From positions 1-39,884 of IMG/VR virus record IMGVR_UViG_3300029892_000009: 39,884 nt of DNA, one strand, 5' to 3'. Source of the stretch: a virus. The first letter of the stretch is position 1. Every line of letters starts with the position of its first letter. The notes under the pieces were generated by a model that had not been told where the DNA came from, searched no databases, and worked only from the letters and a program-made list of their open reading frames with translations. The position numbers and the translations under genes were made by a program. Of the stretch, positions 29,836 through 37,440 are shown one piece after another.

Positions 29836-30503
29836 CAGTTTTGTTATCCTACAGGTATCTCCCCTGTAGTTCTACACATTGCTGTGTAGCTCGGGTCATC
29901 TCATCCGCTTCATTCGGTTGGGCACTTATGTCCATTATTTCAGGACTGACCTCCACACCTTCTCCACTTCTGGAGCTTGGCTCGGTATCGTCCATTTTTG
30001 GATGTTCACCGAATTCACCCAATTTTTCATCTGGATGCAGGATGGACTGTAACTCTTTAAATAGTCGCTCTCTCCGTGCGTTCACTTCAGCTGTTACGAA
30101 ATTGTTTCTCTTAAATGTAGACACAACTTCATAAACTATCTCCAACTGTCTTTTCTTGACTATGGAAAAGGGATGCATTGCTTCTATCAGGTCTAAAATG
30201 TCTTGAGTTCCTCCCACACGCCAATCAAACAACGGTCTCCTTTTGCCGCTTGTCTTTCTGTCTCTTGGCGTCCCAATACCAGTCATTTTGTAAAGATGCA
30301 GGATTAACTCTAAAGATGTGTTGGCAATAAATAAGTAGCAGCGAAAAATGGGATAACCCCTTTTGCTAACCTCACACATCTTGTCTTTGTAGAGGACAAC
30401 ACAACCTTCTCCATCAAAAATACCAGCGAGATAGGCTCTTTCCGCATCCGAAAGCAACTCTATTCGTCTCATCATTTCTCCAGATGCTCCCTTACACTTT
30501 GCG
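29836..30503 (-). ncRNA. Group I intron in the major capsid gene
   Basis: The minus strand has the conserved group I core. P4: TTGG (30019-30022) with CCAA (29977-29980). P5: CGGT (30008-30011) with ACCG (29983-29986), inside the hallmark TTGGGTGAATTCGGTGAA ... ATACCGAGCCAAGC. P6: CTCCA/TGGAG (29962-29975). P7: GGTCA (29947-29951) with TGACC (29894-29898). P9: CTACAC/GTGTAG (29872-29889); P9.1: CTACAGG/CCTGTAG (29849-29869). The terminal G is at 29836. P1 pairs exon CTCT plus C with GGGAG (30487-30491), with U-G at the splice site; P10 pairs exon 2 TACAC (29830-29834) with GTGTA (30493-30497). P3 and P8 are less certain. Length 668 nt. Confidence 0.88.
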
Positions 30504-30538
30504 AGAGTATCCAACTGCTCAACATACGAAAGTGCCAT
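29849..30538 (-). CDS. LAGLIDADG homing endonuclease of the capsid-gene intron
   Basis: 229-residue frame starting at the capsid ATG and continuing in frame from exon 1 into the intron. The single LAGLIDADG motif is YLAGIFDGEGCV (about residues 34-45), with further fold-like strands (FRCYLFIANTSLELILHLYK; PLFDWRVGGTQDILDLI). After about residue 165 the frame only translates the intron core (P3-P9), so the functional domain is shorter than the frame. An internal start, ATG 30475 or 30472 behind GGAG, would give the enzyme without capsid residues. It would cleave intronless capsid alleles and promote intron spread. The stop lies in P9.1. Confidence 0.85.
   Translation of the reverse strand: MALSYVEQLDTLAKCKGASGEMMRRIELLSDAERAYLAGIFDGEGCVVLYKDKMCEVSKRGYPIFRCYLFIANTSLELILHLYKMTGIGTPRDRKTSGKRRPLFDWRVGGTQDILDLIEAMHPFSIVKKRQLEIVYEVVSTFKRNNFVTAEVNARRERLFKELQSILHPDEKLGEFGEHPKMDDTEPSSRSGEGVEVSPEIMDISAQPNEADEMTRATQQCVELQGRYL
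30504..30538 (-). CDS. Major capsid protein, exon 1 (first 11 codons plus two bases)
   Basis: AGAGAGGTGAGAA precedes the ATG. The 35 nt encode MALSYVEQLDT plus CT of the next codon; the first base of exon 2 completes it (CTG, Leu), giving MALSYVEQLDTLYTTTFQLR. The MALSYVEQL start is typical of capsid proteins with a following TTTxQLRR segment, which supports the join. Confidence 0.8.
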
Positions 30539-30559
30539 TTCTCACCTCTCTTTCTTCCA

Positions 30560-31291
30560 CTAATCCACAGACTGCTTATTACCAAATGATGCTCTCCACG
30601 CCTTTTCTGCTGCCTCTTCTTTGCTTAGTTGCTTACCTTGCAATAGTGCTTCTACAGCACCAGGCTTTTCAGTCAGCGTTTTTCGCTCCTTCTCAGCCTT
30701 CTCCCTCTTCGCAGCTTCCCTTGCCTCTGCCTCTTCTTTTATTTCCATCTTTGCGACTTTGTAGCACTTTTCAGTTGGCCAGGTTGGATTTTCTATTGCT
30801 ATGTTGTAGATTTTGTCAACAAGTGCTTTCTGCTCTTCAGTTCGTTCTTTAATCGGTGTCTCGAGTGCCTCACCTAAATCTTTATATTTCATAGATGTGA
30901 GGGTGAGGTCAATTTGAGCAGCAAGTCTTCCAATCCCATCCTCAATTGCGTCCATTCTGTCTGTGACAGCCTTCCCTGCTTTCTCCAAGTCACCCTTATA
31001 CTTGCTTTCAAAATACTGTGCAATTTGTGCAGGTGTCATTTCATCAAAGTTTATTTCCTTCTCTGCTGCTGGCGCTGGTGCACCTGCACCTCTCCTTCCC
31101 TCAATGAACTCAAGATAGTCAGGGCTGAGAAGTTCTTTGTCAGCATCATCCAGTTTTTTCTCTAAATCAGCTTTCGCAGCCTTTAGTTGTTCCATCTCGC
31201 CTTTCATCGCATTTAATTGCGATTTCAGTGTTTCCAGGTTTTCGCCTACTGGTTCTGTATCGCCTTCCTTTTTGATATCTTCGCCGTTCAT
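30560..31291 (-). CDS. Capsid scaffolding protein
   Basis: GAAGGAGGTAAAAC before an ATG that overlaps the preceding stop (ATGA). The 243-residue product has the composition of a scaffold: an N-terminal coiled coil (LETLKSQLNAMKGEMEQLKA), a short LLSPDYLEFIEGRR, an Ala/Pro linker, a middle helix with EMTPAQIAQYFESKYKGDLE and a Lys/Glu-rich C-terminus (REAAKREKAEKERKTL) ending in a basic helix-like GKQLSKEEAAEKAWRASF. It lies directly before the capsid gene, the usual place. Confidence 0.8.
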   Translation of the reverse strand: MNGEDIKKEGDTEPVGENLETLKSQLNAMKGEMEQLKAAKADLEKKLDDADKELLSPDYLEFIEGRRGAGAPAPAAEKEINFDEMTPAQIAQYFESKYKGDLEKAGKAVTDRMDAIEDGIGRLAAQIDLTLTSMKYKDLGEALETPIKERTEEQKALVDKIYNIAIENPTWPTEKCYKVAKMEIKEEAEAREAAKREKAEKERKTLTEKPGAVEALLQGKQLSKEEAAEKAWRASFGNKQSVD

Positions 31292-31515
31292 GTTTTACCT
31301 CCTTCGCCTATTTTTAGTTTTCTGTCTTTTTCAGACATTTGTGAATGTTTCCACTTTCTATACTCCTTCATCATTCCTCTCCACGCTACAGAAACATCTG
31401 CCCCTTTTACATCACCATCAAATATTGCAGTCGGCGGTTTGTTGTTGTAGAGGGTAATGGTGATTGTTGCTTTCCAATCTTTGTCGCCTGCTACTGAAGT
31501 GCTCGCCTCTCCCAT
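31288..31515 (-). CDS. Small head-module protein (75 aa), unknown
   Basis: AAAGGAGGTGAAGT before the ATG. The middle is a likely beta hairpin (DWKATITITLYNNKPPTAIF DGDV) and the end is a basic helix (WRGMMKEYRKWKHSQMSEKD). Coupled to the scaffold by ATGA. Function unknown; similar genes lie beside scaffolds in related gene orders. Confidence 0.65.
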   Translation of the reverse strand: MGEASTSVAGDKDWKATITITLYNNKPPTAIFDGDVKGADVSVAWRGMMKEYRKWKHSQMSEKDRKLKIGEGGKT

Positions 31516-31530
31516 ACTTCACCTCCTTTT

Positions 31531-31770
31531 TTACCATCTAAAACTCCCTCTCAAGCCTATATATTGTCTAAACGGGTCAGCTTCCAAACGAATATCACCT
31601 GCTTCTCCGAAAAGTAATTGAGCTAAGTAAGGTTTTGGAGGACGTAATTCAATGCCTACTTTGTTTAACTCTTCTAAAATTCGCCCAATAGGTATTTTTC
31701 TTCTCTTTGCTTCTCTGAAGAGAGCATCAAGGATTATGTCGTATGGACCAGCAATATCTAATCTTGGCAT
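31531..31770 (-). CDS. Small head-module protein (79 aa), unknown
   Basis: TAGGAGAAATAA before the ATG. The N-terminal half is helical (YDIILDALFREAKRRKIPIG RILEEL) and the C-terminal half is PPKPYLAQLLFGEAGDIRLE. Probably a minor virion or assembly protein judged by place between the portal and the scaffold. Confidence 0.65.
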   Translation of the reverse strand: MPRLDIAGPYDIILDALFREAKRRKIPIGRILEELNKVGIELRPPKPYLAQLLFGEAGDIRLEADPFRQYIGLRGSFRW

Positions 31771-31779
31771 TTATTTCTC

Positions 31780-32050
31780 CTACATACAGGGCGCTCTAAA
31801 TCCACGCCTCTTTTTATATTTTTCTGCAAGTTCTCTTTCACACCACCAAATATTAGAGAAGCCTGACTGCGATGAGGTTTCTCTTTTTGCACTCTTCTTT
31901 GAGTTGTCTTTTGCTGGTGATGTGGATGGGATAGACATCAAGGTCTTCGTATGTCCAGGGGGTAAAAAACATCGGCTTTGGTGATGTGTCTTCCCCACAT
32001 TTGCATATCTTTTTCCACCATCCGCACTGTTCACAACTCTCTCCTTTCAT
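31780..32050 (-). pseudogene. Cys-rich small protein, apparently frameshifted near its end
   Basis: The frame from ATG 32050 (TAATG overlap with the portal stop) gives 65 residues, MKGESCEQCGWWKKICKCGE with CxxC...CxC, then FTPWTYEDLDVYPIHITSKR, and ends at TAA 31853. The +1 frame downstream, to 31780, stays open and protein-like (SNIWWCERELAEKYKKRRGF RAPCM) up to the next gene. The reading that joins the two frames would be about 90 residues, as in phage proteins with a SKRQLKEECKKR segment near the end. It may be a real broken gene, a sequence error or a programmed event; no classic +1 signal is seen. Alternatively the 65-residue form is complete. Confidence 0.5.
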
Positions 32051-33804
32051 TACATTCCTGCTCCTACTAATTGTTGTGTTCTTCTTGTCCTTGCCCCAAG
32101 TATTTCTGGTGATGCCAGCAATCCTTGTTGCTGTCGCACAAATTGCTCCGCCAGCATTGGTTGTCCTATTGGTGCTTCTGGTGCTTCAGGTAATAACGTC
32201 ATTACGTCGATGTAGTCAAATTCTCTCAGCAACATACGCATCAGGTAGTCGATGTTTGCACGTGGGTATCTACTCAATGCACCAATCAATTCAACAATTT
32301 CCCTCTTCTTCATTGCTTTTGTTGTTGGTGTCATACTTTCCACATCTACCCGTACATTGTATTCACCCGTAATTGCCTCCTTTGTGTATTCGACCCAGTA
32401 GCGTGCGGCATCATATCCTACCACTTGCACAACATGTCTGTCATCCCATCGTTCAAAGATGATTTGATTTACTTTTCGCACAATTTCTGTGAGTGCATCA
32501 GCCAACATATCTCTTCTTTCATCCAATCTTATTTCTTTCGCCAGTGTTGCAATGTCAACTTCCCTTGCTGTTCTCCGTCCAGCAGGTATTTCACCTAATG
32601 CCTGTCTGCTCATTCCTATCAATTCACGCACATCACTCCTTATTTGCTCCACCCAGATTGAGAGGTCTGCTGGGATGTGTGGTTGTAGTAGTGCAACTGC
32701 TGCATTAGGATTACCTTTCACCTTCACAACTGGCATAACATTTTCACTTATCATTTTCTGTATTTCAGCGTCATCTATTACGCCTGTGTCTACCAACATT
32801 TTCACCAATGCTACTCTCCTGTGCAACATTGCTTGCGTGCGTGCTTCATTCACTTCCAGTTGCTGTGGTTCGATGATTGCACAGTCACTTGCACCCCAGT
32901 AGAATTGGCAGTCTTCGTTGAATGCAATATCCACATAGGGTAGTCCTTCAATTTGAAGGATATCTTCCTCTGGCTCTCTTATGTAACCATATCCATATAC
33001 GAATGCAAATATTTCTTTTCTTTTTCTATCCCTCACTTCAAATATTTCTACCCAGTCGCAGATGCTGGTCATTTGTCGGTAGAAGTCAGCCCTTTTGCTA
33101 TCTTTGTATATTTGCTCTAAGTGTGTGCCACTCAAGTCTCTGGTGTTCTTATATTTTGTGTCTGCCTTCACATCTTCGAGTGGTCGCATGACCCGATGAC
33201 ATATCCAAGGGCATTCATCCAGGGTGCGAGTGCCGAATGGAACGATTATGTCATCGGGGTCAATGCGGAGAACCCAAGGCATGCCTGGTTTTACATTTAT
33301 GTTGTATTCAACTGCTTCTCCTTTTCTGCTGTATTGAGTGGGTGTTGTATCTTCCATCCCTATCTCATCCATTGTGTGTTCTGCTGCAAATCCATACATA
33401 CTGTCATAACCTATCTTCCATATTCCTCTGTTTGTGAAGAAGCAATCCAGCAGTGCTGTTTTCATTTCTTTCTTCATACTCATCTCTTGCATCAGCCAGT
33501 TGTCTATGCTCTCAACAATTTTTGCGTGGATGTCTAATCTAATTGGTGAACCCATCTTGTGCCTTGGTGTGATGTTGATGTATGGGTTGCGGAAGTAGAT
33601 GTTTGGGATGAGGGTGCGTGCCATTGCGTATGTCAGGTTGTATGGCAGAACTTTACCAGCAGTTGAGTAACCTGGGAAGTTACCTCGGTAGTATCTGCGA
33701 TAGGTTTCCCAATCATCGCTGTTCCCATAACGCTTTTTATACAACACGCCAAGGTCAATGGCATCTTGCCATTGCTTCAATTTGTCACTTATTTGTTCTG
33801 GCAT
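32050..33804 (-). CDS. Portal protein
   Basis: 584 residues; ATAGGAGTAAGTA precedes the ATG, TAATG-coupled to the upstream gene. The start (QWQDAIDLGVLYKKRYGNSD), VLPYNLTYAMARTLIPNIYF RNPYI, DNWLMQEMSMKKEMKTALLD, LRIDPDDIIVPFGTRTLDEC PWI, and QQLEVNEARTQAMLHRRVAL follow the order seen in P22-like/DUF4055-type portals. The C-terminal helix region (VNQIIFERWDDRHVVQVVG) ends in a Gln-rich segment. It forms the dodecameric DNA gate; the neighbours (terminase upstream, scaffold and capsid downstream) agree. Confidence 0.85.
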   Translation of the reverse strand: MPEQISDKLKQWQDAIDLGVLYKKRYGNSDDWETYRRYYRGNFPGYSTAGKVLPYNLTYAMARTLIPNIYFRNPYINITPRHKMGSPIRLDIHAKIVESIDNWLMQEMSMKKEMKTALLDCFFTNRGIWKIGYDSMYGFAAEHTMDEIGMEDTTPTQYSRKGEAVEYNINVKPGMPWVLRIDPDDIIVPFGTRTLDECPWICHRVMRPLEDVKADTKYKNTRDLSGTHLEQIYKDSKRADFYRQMTSICDWVEIFEVRDRKRKEIFAFVYGYGYIREPEEDILQIEGLPYVDIAFNEDCQFYWGASDCAIIEPQQLEVNEARTQAMLHRRVALVKMLVDTGVIDDAEIQKMISENVMPVVKVKGNPNAAVALLQPHIPADLSIWVEQIRSDVRELIGMSRQALGEIPAGRRTAREVDIATLAKEIRLDERRDMLADALTEIVRKVNQIIFERWDDRHVVQVVGYDAARYWVEYTKEAITGEYNVRVDVESMTPTTKAMKKREIVELIGALSRYPRANIDYLMRMLLREFDYIDVMTLLPEAPEAPIGQPMLAEQFVRQQQGLLASPEILGARTRRTQQLVGAGM

Positions 33805-34046
33805 TACTTACTCCTATCCCTGATTGCTCGTGCGACTGGTGAGCCTCTTCTACGTTCTCTATATTTTGCTCTTACTGTTTGCCAGTAAGCAGCTCCCGCA
33901 ATTTTCTCTGCTCTTTCTCTACCAAACCCATATCTTCTCATTATCTGCCGCACAATTCTTTCAAATGTTGCTGGACGCATAATTGCACCTGGTCTCTGTC
34001 TTTCTCTCCATCTCAACAACTTTTCACCCATTATTCTGCCGCCCAT
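33804..34046 (-). CDS. Small basic protein (80 aa)
   Basis: Coupled by TAATG to genes on both sides. Arg-rich throughout (GEKLLRWRERQRPGAIMR; MRRYGFGRERAEKIAGAAYW) with a helix-turn-helix-like middle, so nucleic-acid binding is likely. Function unknown. Confidence 0.65.
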   Translation of the reverse strand: MGGRIMGEKLLRWRERQRPGAIMRPATFERIVRQIMRRYGFGRERAEKIAGAAYWQTVRAKYRERRRGSPVARAIRDRSK

Positions 34047-34207
34047 TATTTTCCTCTCCTTTCGATTGCATCTGCTACCCGACTTCTTCCTTTTCTTGCT
34101 TGCTTCAACGCAATTGCAACTGCCTGTTTACGTGGATAGCCAGCACGTACTAACTCACTGATGTTTGCACTAATCACTTCTCTACTTGTTCCTCTTTTGA
34201 GTGGCAT
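34046..34207 (-). CDS. Small basic protein of a widespread phage family (53 aa)
   Basis: Begins [20 protein letters not shown], continues [19 protein letters not shown] and ends ADAIERRGK. The MPLKxGxSxxVISxNIxEL...[12 protein letters not shown] pattern recurs in many phages near terminase and portal genes; its role is unknown. The stop overlaps the next ATG (TAATG), and GGGAGTTAAAA precedes its start. Confidence 0.75.
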   Translation of the reverse strand: MPLKRGTSREVISANISELVRAGYPRKQAVAIALKQARKGRSRVADAIERRGK

Positions 34208-34229
34208 TTTTAACTCCCTTCATTTAATC

Positions 34230-35873
34230 TTAAAATTTTATATACTTTGATAATGAAATATGTTTTATTACTGCTACTCCTGCTACCACATTATCATCTT
34301 GGTCAGGACCAATGTTCCATTGGTAATCGCCAATCACACCACTATTAAAAGTTTGAGGAAATCCTTTTCCTAAGCAAGGACTTGTTGATTGAAGAGTGAA
34401 GTTTGCGTTTGCTGCATCAGTGAAAAGAGGGTCTGCTTCTACATCATTTAAACCTGCATCAATGTTGTTCAAGTTACCGCCTACGTTACCAAAGTAGCAG
34501 TTATAATCAAATAATAAAAATGGCTGTTTAGTCACATAATTGAAACCAAATCTTCCATTATTCACAGCGATATTATTGAACCAAGCATAACCAAGTCCTC
34601 CAGCATCACTTCTAAAACCATCGGAAGTTGAGCCTGTGTTATTAAATGCAATGTTATTAACAATTCCCCCTAAACTTGTTCCCCCAAAAGCGAAACCACC
34701 ACCCCCATTTGAACGAGAAATATTGTTATAAACGAAGTTCCTTCCCTCGGCTCTCGTTATTACAAATCCACCCCAGGTATTGTCATGCGCATGACAACCT
34801 ACAGCAAGAGCTATTCCAGTTGAAAGAATACTAAAGCCACCTCTGCTGTTATTGTTAGCTTGACATTGAAAAAGAGCATAATCATTGGTAGTACCTCTAT
34901 CAAACCCCCAATATCCATTATTTGAAGATTTACAGAAATACAAAATCGCCAGACCTGCGACAGCAAAATATACTCCAGTTTGAGTAGCTCTTGCAATCCT
35001 AAGATAAGCAAAAATATTGTGGCTTGCCGATATAGATATACCATAGGTAGCAACACTTGCTGCATCAAGAAGAGGCCTTGTATCATCAGTTGGTTTATCT
35101 CCTCGAGTAACATTATAACCTTCCCAACAGATTGGAGCAGCCGAAGTGCCTCCTACAACTGGCCTCAAAACAAAAGTATTAGCTCCTAAGCGAGTGTAAG
35201 TTCCGTTTTTAATCCAAATTCTATTGCCTGCTACAACTGGGGGAGCAACTGTTTGTGGGTGGTTTGCTGCTCCTCCAATATATCCAGTTCCTGCTGATGC
35301 ATTGGCTAAGTTTGCTGCAGTCCTATCTATTTTTATTGTATTAGTATCTACATATGTAGTTATCTGATAATACCCAACAATAAAGTTAGTTCCCGCAGTA
35401 ATTTTGATATTATTGCCTACCAAACCCGAAATGAATCCACCTGTTGCAGAAGTTAAATTTAAAGTTGTAGTCCAAGTCCAATAATCTCCTAAAGTATGTC
35501 CTGTTGTTGCCCCAAAGATTATAACTACCCCGTTATTCAAAGGTTGGTCACTCCCTGTTATTGCCACTAAAGTTGCATTCCAAGTAGCTCCTCCACTATC
35601 CGACCATTTAAAAGTGTCTGGAGTTCCTACTCCATCTATTTCTACTTTGTAATTAACGGCATCTGCTGTATGAACACCCTTTAGAGTTAAATCATTTAAT
35701 CCAACTCCTACGAAGGTAACCGCTGGATAAATCATAGCTAAATCAGTTGGGGCTAATTGAGCAGAATCCTGCTGAGAGTAATCTGTTCCACCCCAGAAAG
35801 AAGAAAACCCTCCTCCGTTATTTTGGCTTCCAGTAGTTCGAACCTCCCAAACTGTGTCTCCTCGTAATGCCAT
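34230..35873 (-). CDS. Right-handed beta-helix virion protein (tailspike- or polysaccharide-lyase-like)
   Basis: 547 residues from ATG 35873 (GAGGAGGTTTG upstream). The C-terminal 300 residues are parallel beta-helix rungs rich in Asn and Gly (SHNIFAYLRIARATQTGVYF; NNSRGGFSILSTGIALAVGC; RNFVYNNISRSNGGGGFAFG; GIVNNIAFNNTGSTSDGF) with the DADPLFTDAANANFTLQSTS-like ending of pectate-lyase-type proteins. The N-terminal half has Thr/Gly beta modules. It may be a tailspike or capsule-degrading enzyme; the catalytic residues are not evident. Its place between terminase and portal genes is unusual. Confidence 0.75.
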   Translation of the reverse strand: MALRGDTVWEVRTTGSQNNGGGFSSFWGGTDYSQQDSAQLAPTDLAMIYPAVTFVGVGLNDLTLKGVHTADAVNYKVEIDGVGTPDTFKWSDSGGATWNATLVAITGSDQPLNNGVVIIFGATTGHTLGDYWTWTTTLNLTSATGGFISGLVGNNIKITAGTNFIVGYYQITTYVDTNTIKIDRTAANLANASAGTGYIGGAANHPQTVAPPVVAGNRIWIKNGTYTRLGANTFVLRPVVGGTSAAPICWEGYNVTRGDKPTDDTRPLLDAASVATYGISISASHNIFAYLRIARATQTGVYFAVAGLAILYFCKSSNNGYWGFDRGTTNDYALFQCQANNNSRGGFSILSTGIALAVGCHAHDNTWGGFVITRAEGRNFVYNNISRSNGGGGFAFGGTSLGGIVNNIAFNNTGSTSDGFRSDAGGLGYAWFNNIAVNNGRFGFNYVTKQPFLLFDYNCYFGNVGGNLNNIDAGLNDVEADPLFTDAANANFTLQSTSPCLGKGFPQTFNSGVIGDYQWNIGPDQDDNVVAGVAVIKHISLSKYIKF

Positions 35874-35907
35874 CAAACCTCCTCAATTATCTCATCTACA
35901 CCTTTTG

Positions 35908-36324
35908 CTACTCCCCGATGTGAAACCAATCTGGCAGTTTAAAAGTATCCCTTCTAATCTTATTTGTAGGAGCAATTGGAACCCTTCTTATCTGAGCAGT
36001 GTTGCAGTCTATAACTGTCCAAGTTGGGTCTAATTCAACATTGACTAAATTACATTCTATAAAAGTCAAATTTTTCCCTGCAATGCAATCTGTATGAGGT
36101 TCTTTTTGCGTAAAATTTGCTTCTTTTATAATTGTGCCATTTGGAATCACAACTTTGTGGAAAGAGTAATTTTTGGACTGAAAGTTGTATTCGACCGTTC
36201 CCCTGTCAAAATCATTCTTGTAATCTTTAAGGATTGCTTCGTGTGTAGCAGAAATCAAACCTCTCAGTTGTTCATTCCATTTTCTTTTTTCCTCAACCTT
36301 TAAGATTATTTTTGGCTCTTTCAT
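35908..36324 (-). CDS. Virion-region protein (138 aa), unknown
   Basis: AGGATAAAAATAA before the ATG. A helical N-terminus (VEEKRKWNEQLRGLISATHE) is followed by a beta-rich part (VVIPNGTIIKEANFTQKEPH; NLTFIECNLVNVELDP) that has a pentapeptide-like alternation. It ends LPDWFHIGE. Position suggests a virion accessory or a partner of the beta-helix protein. Confidence 0.6.
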   Translation of the reverse strand: MKEPKIILKVEEKRKWNEQLRGLISATHEAILKDYKNDFDRGTVEYNFQSKNYSFHKVVIPNGTIIKEANFTQKEPHTDCIAGKNLTFIECNLVNVELDPTWTVIDCNTAQIRRVPIAPTNKIRRDTFKLPDWFHIGE

Positions 36325-36340
36325 TTATTTTTATCCTGTG

Positions 36341-36721
36341 TTATACAATCTTATGGGATAAGTTAATTACTTTTCCCGCACTACCACAATAGACATATAC
36401 TTGTTGATTTGCTCCTAAATCTATGGATAAGACTATTCCTGTAGCAATCTTTATTCCCCCAGTTGTGCCTGAAGTAAACCTAAAATAAACATCCGTATCA
36501 GAAACGTTGCAGATTATTAAAGTGTAATAGTCTGAAGGCGGACTTTCAGGTATTGCATAAGCAGTGTTGGCAAGAGTAAGAGTAAAAGTTGTATCTGTAC
36601 CAGCTCCAGACAAACCTAAAGCTTTTGCTAAATTTCCATCCTCTCTTGCAAGTTGGATAGCACCTGGAACATCCCCGCTAACCAGACGAAATTTTTCCCC
36701 TGATATTTTATCTGTTGCCAT
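36341..36721 (-). CDS. Small beta-sandwich virion protein (126 aa)
   Basis: Alternating strands typical of decoration/coat-like proteins: DTTFTLTLANTAYAIPESPP, YYTLIICNVSDTDVYFRFTS, KIATGIVLSIDLGANQQVYV and a final YCGSAGKVINLSHKIV. The pattern is widespread in phage accessory structural proteins. Function inferred only. Confidence 0.6.
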   Translation of the reverse strand: MATDKISGEKFRLVSGDVPGAIQLAREDGNLAKALGLSGAGTDTTFTLTLANTAYAIPESPPSDYYTLIICNVSDTDVYFRFTSGTTGGIKIATGIVLSIDLGANQQVYVYCGSAGKVINLSHKIV

Positions 36722-36722
36722 C

Positions 36723-37037
36723 TTACTTTACTTCTATTTTTATTGTTCCGTCACCAATCACTTTTAGTTGTATGGATGAGATGAGTTGTTTGACTTGCTC
36801 AATCGCTGCCTCAGCTACAGCCTTTGTTATATCCTCCATTTGTATTTTCTCTACAGTTACTCGCTTCTCTACGATGACTGGTCTGTCGATTTCTACTTCC
36901 CTATACTTTGGCACTTCCACATCCTTCTGAATGAAGTTGGGAACAATTATGTCTTTGATGTGCTCCACTACTCTGATTGTGTGAATCTCTCTTACATCTA
37001 ACAACGAAACGTTTTCTTTTGATGTTAATTCTGGCAT
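36723..37037 (-). CDS. Virion-region protein (104 aa), unknown
   Basis: AAAAGGAGGTAAACT before the ATG. Val/Glu/Lys-rich alternating strands in the middle (KDVEVPKYREVEIDRPVIVE KRVTVEK) and a helix (ITKAVAEAAIEQVKQLISSI) near the end. It reads like a short fibrous spacer. No family recognised. Confidence 0.6.
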   Translation of the reverse strand: MPELTSKENVSLLDVREIHTIRVVEHIKDIIVPNFIQKDVEVPKYREVEIDRPVIVEKRVTVEKIQMEDITKAVAEAAIEQVKQLISSIQLKVIGDGTIKIEVK

Positions 37038-37055
37038 AGTTTACCTCCTTTTGTG

Positions 37056-37397
37056 TTAAATGCCGCTTACAAACTGGTCTCCAATTGCGTATGCAGAAAT
37101 TGTTCCACTTGTGTAAGCGCTAATCTTTACCTTCAACCACTTTAATTTTGCTGTAATCTCATAAAGTGTGTCAGATGTGATGTCACTACCTATTTGAATG
37201 TGGTCTTCACTATCTAAAGGTTTTGTGGGCGTTGCACATCCACGAATTTGACAGGTTGCAGTAACAATACCTGTAATGTGAACAGTAGCACGCCTCCAGC
37301 CACTCACATCCGCCCATTCCCCACTTGTTGTACTTGTTTTTGCATCAAGTAATGTATACTCTCTGCAGGCCTTTGCTCCTCTCGCTTCTATAGGCAT
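37056..37397 (-). CDS. Small beta-rich virion protein (113 aa)
   Basis: GTGAGGTGAGAC before the ATG. Strands TTSGEWADVSGWRRATVHIT, GIVTATCQIRGC, HIQIGSDITSDTLYEITAKL and KWLKVKISAYTSGTISAYAI resemble the one-domain structural proteins found beside terminase genes. First gene after the terminase, with palindrome copy 3 in its leader. Confidence 0.6.
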   Translation of the reverse strand: MPIEARGAKACREYTLLDAKTSTTSGEWADVSGWRRATVHITGIVTATCQIRGCATPTKPLDSEDHIQIGSDITSDTLYEITAKLKWLKVKISAYTSGTISAYAIGDQFVSGI

Positions 37398-37413
37398 GTC
37401 TCACCTCACATTT

Positions 37414-37440
37414 TGGTATTTTCAATTATTGAAAATACTA
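37414..37440 (-). repeat. Palindromic TTTCAA-TTGAAA element, copy 3
   Basis: On the minus strand the terminase stop TAG runs into TATTTTCAATAATTGAAAAT, a perfect inverted repeat (10-base arms, one-base loop), then ACCAAAATGTGAGGTGAGAC and ATG. It is the best-preserved copy of the element also found at 6070-6090 and 19946-19972. Confidence 0.75.

Noticed and set aside
30487-30515. Alternative 5' splice site after GAT (pairing ATACT with AGTGT)
   Set aside because: It gives a P1 with little exon pairing and a mismatch; the CTCT/GGGAG pairing has a proper U-G, fits the reading frame and is supported by a P10 with exon 2.
29849-30538. Intein in the capsid protein
   Set aside because: The endonuclease frame ends in a stop and is not in frame with the capsid C-part; no intein splicing blocks (N-terminal Cys/Ser with a terminal HN) are present, while a group I core is.
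31853-32050. Programmed +1 frameshift of the RF2 type in the Cys-rich gene
   Set aside because: The site lacks the CTT TGA motif and the internal Shine-Dalgarno-like stimulator; an indel is simpler.
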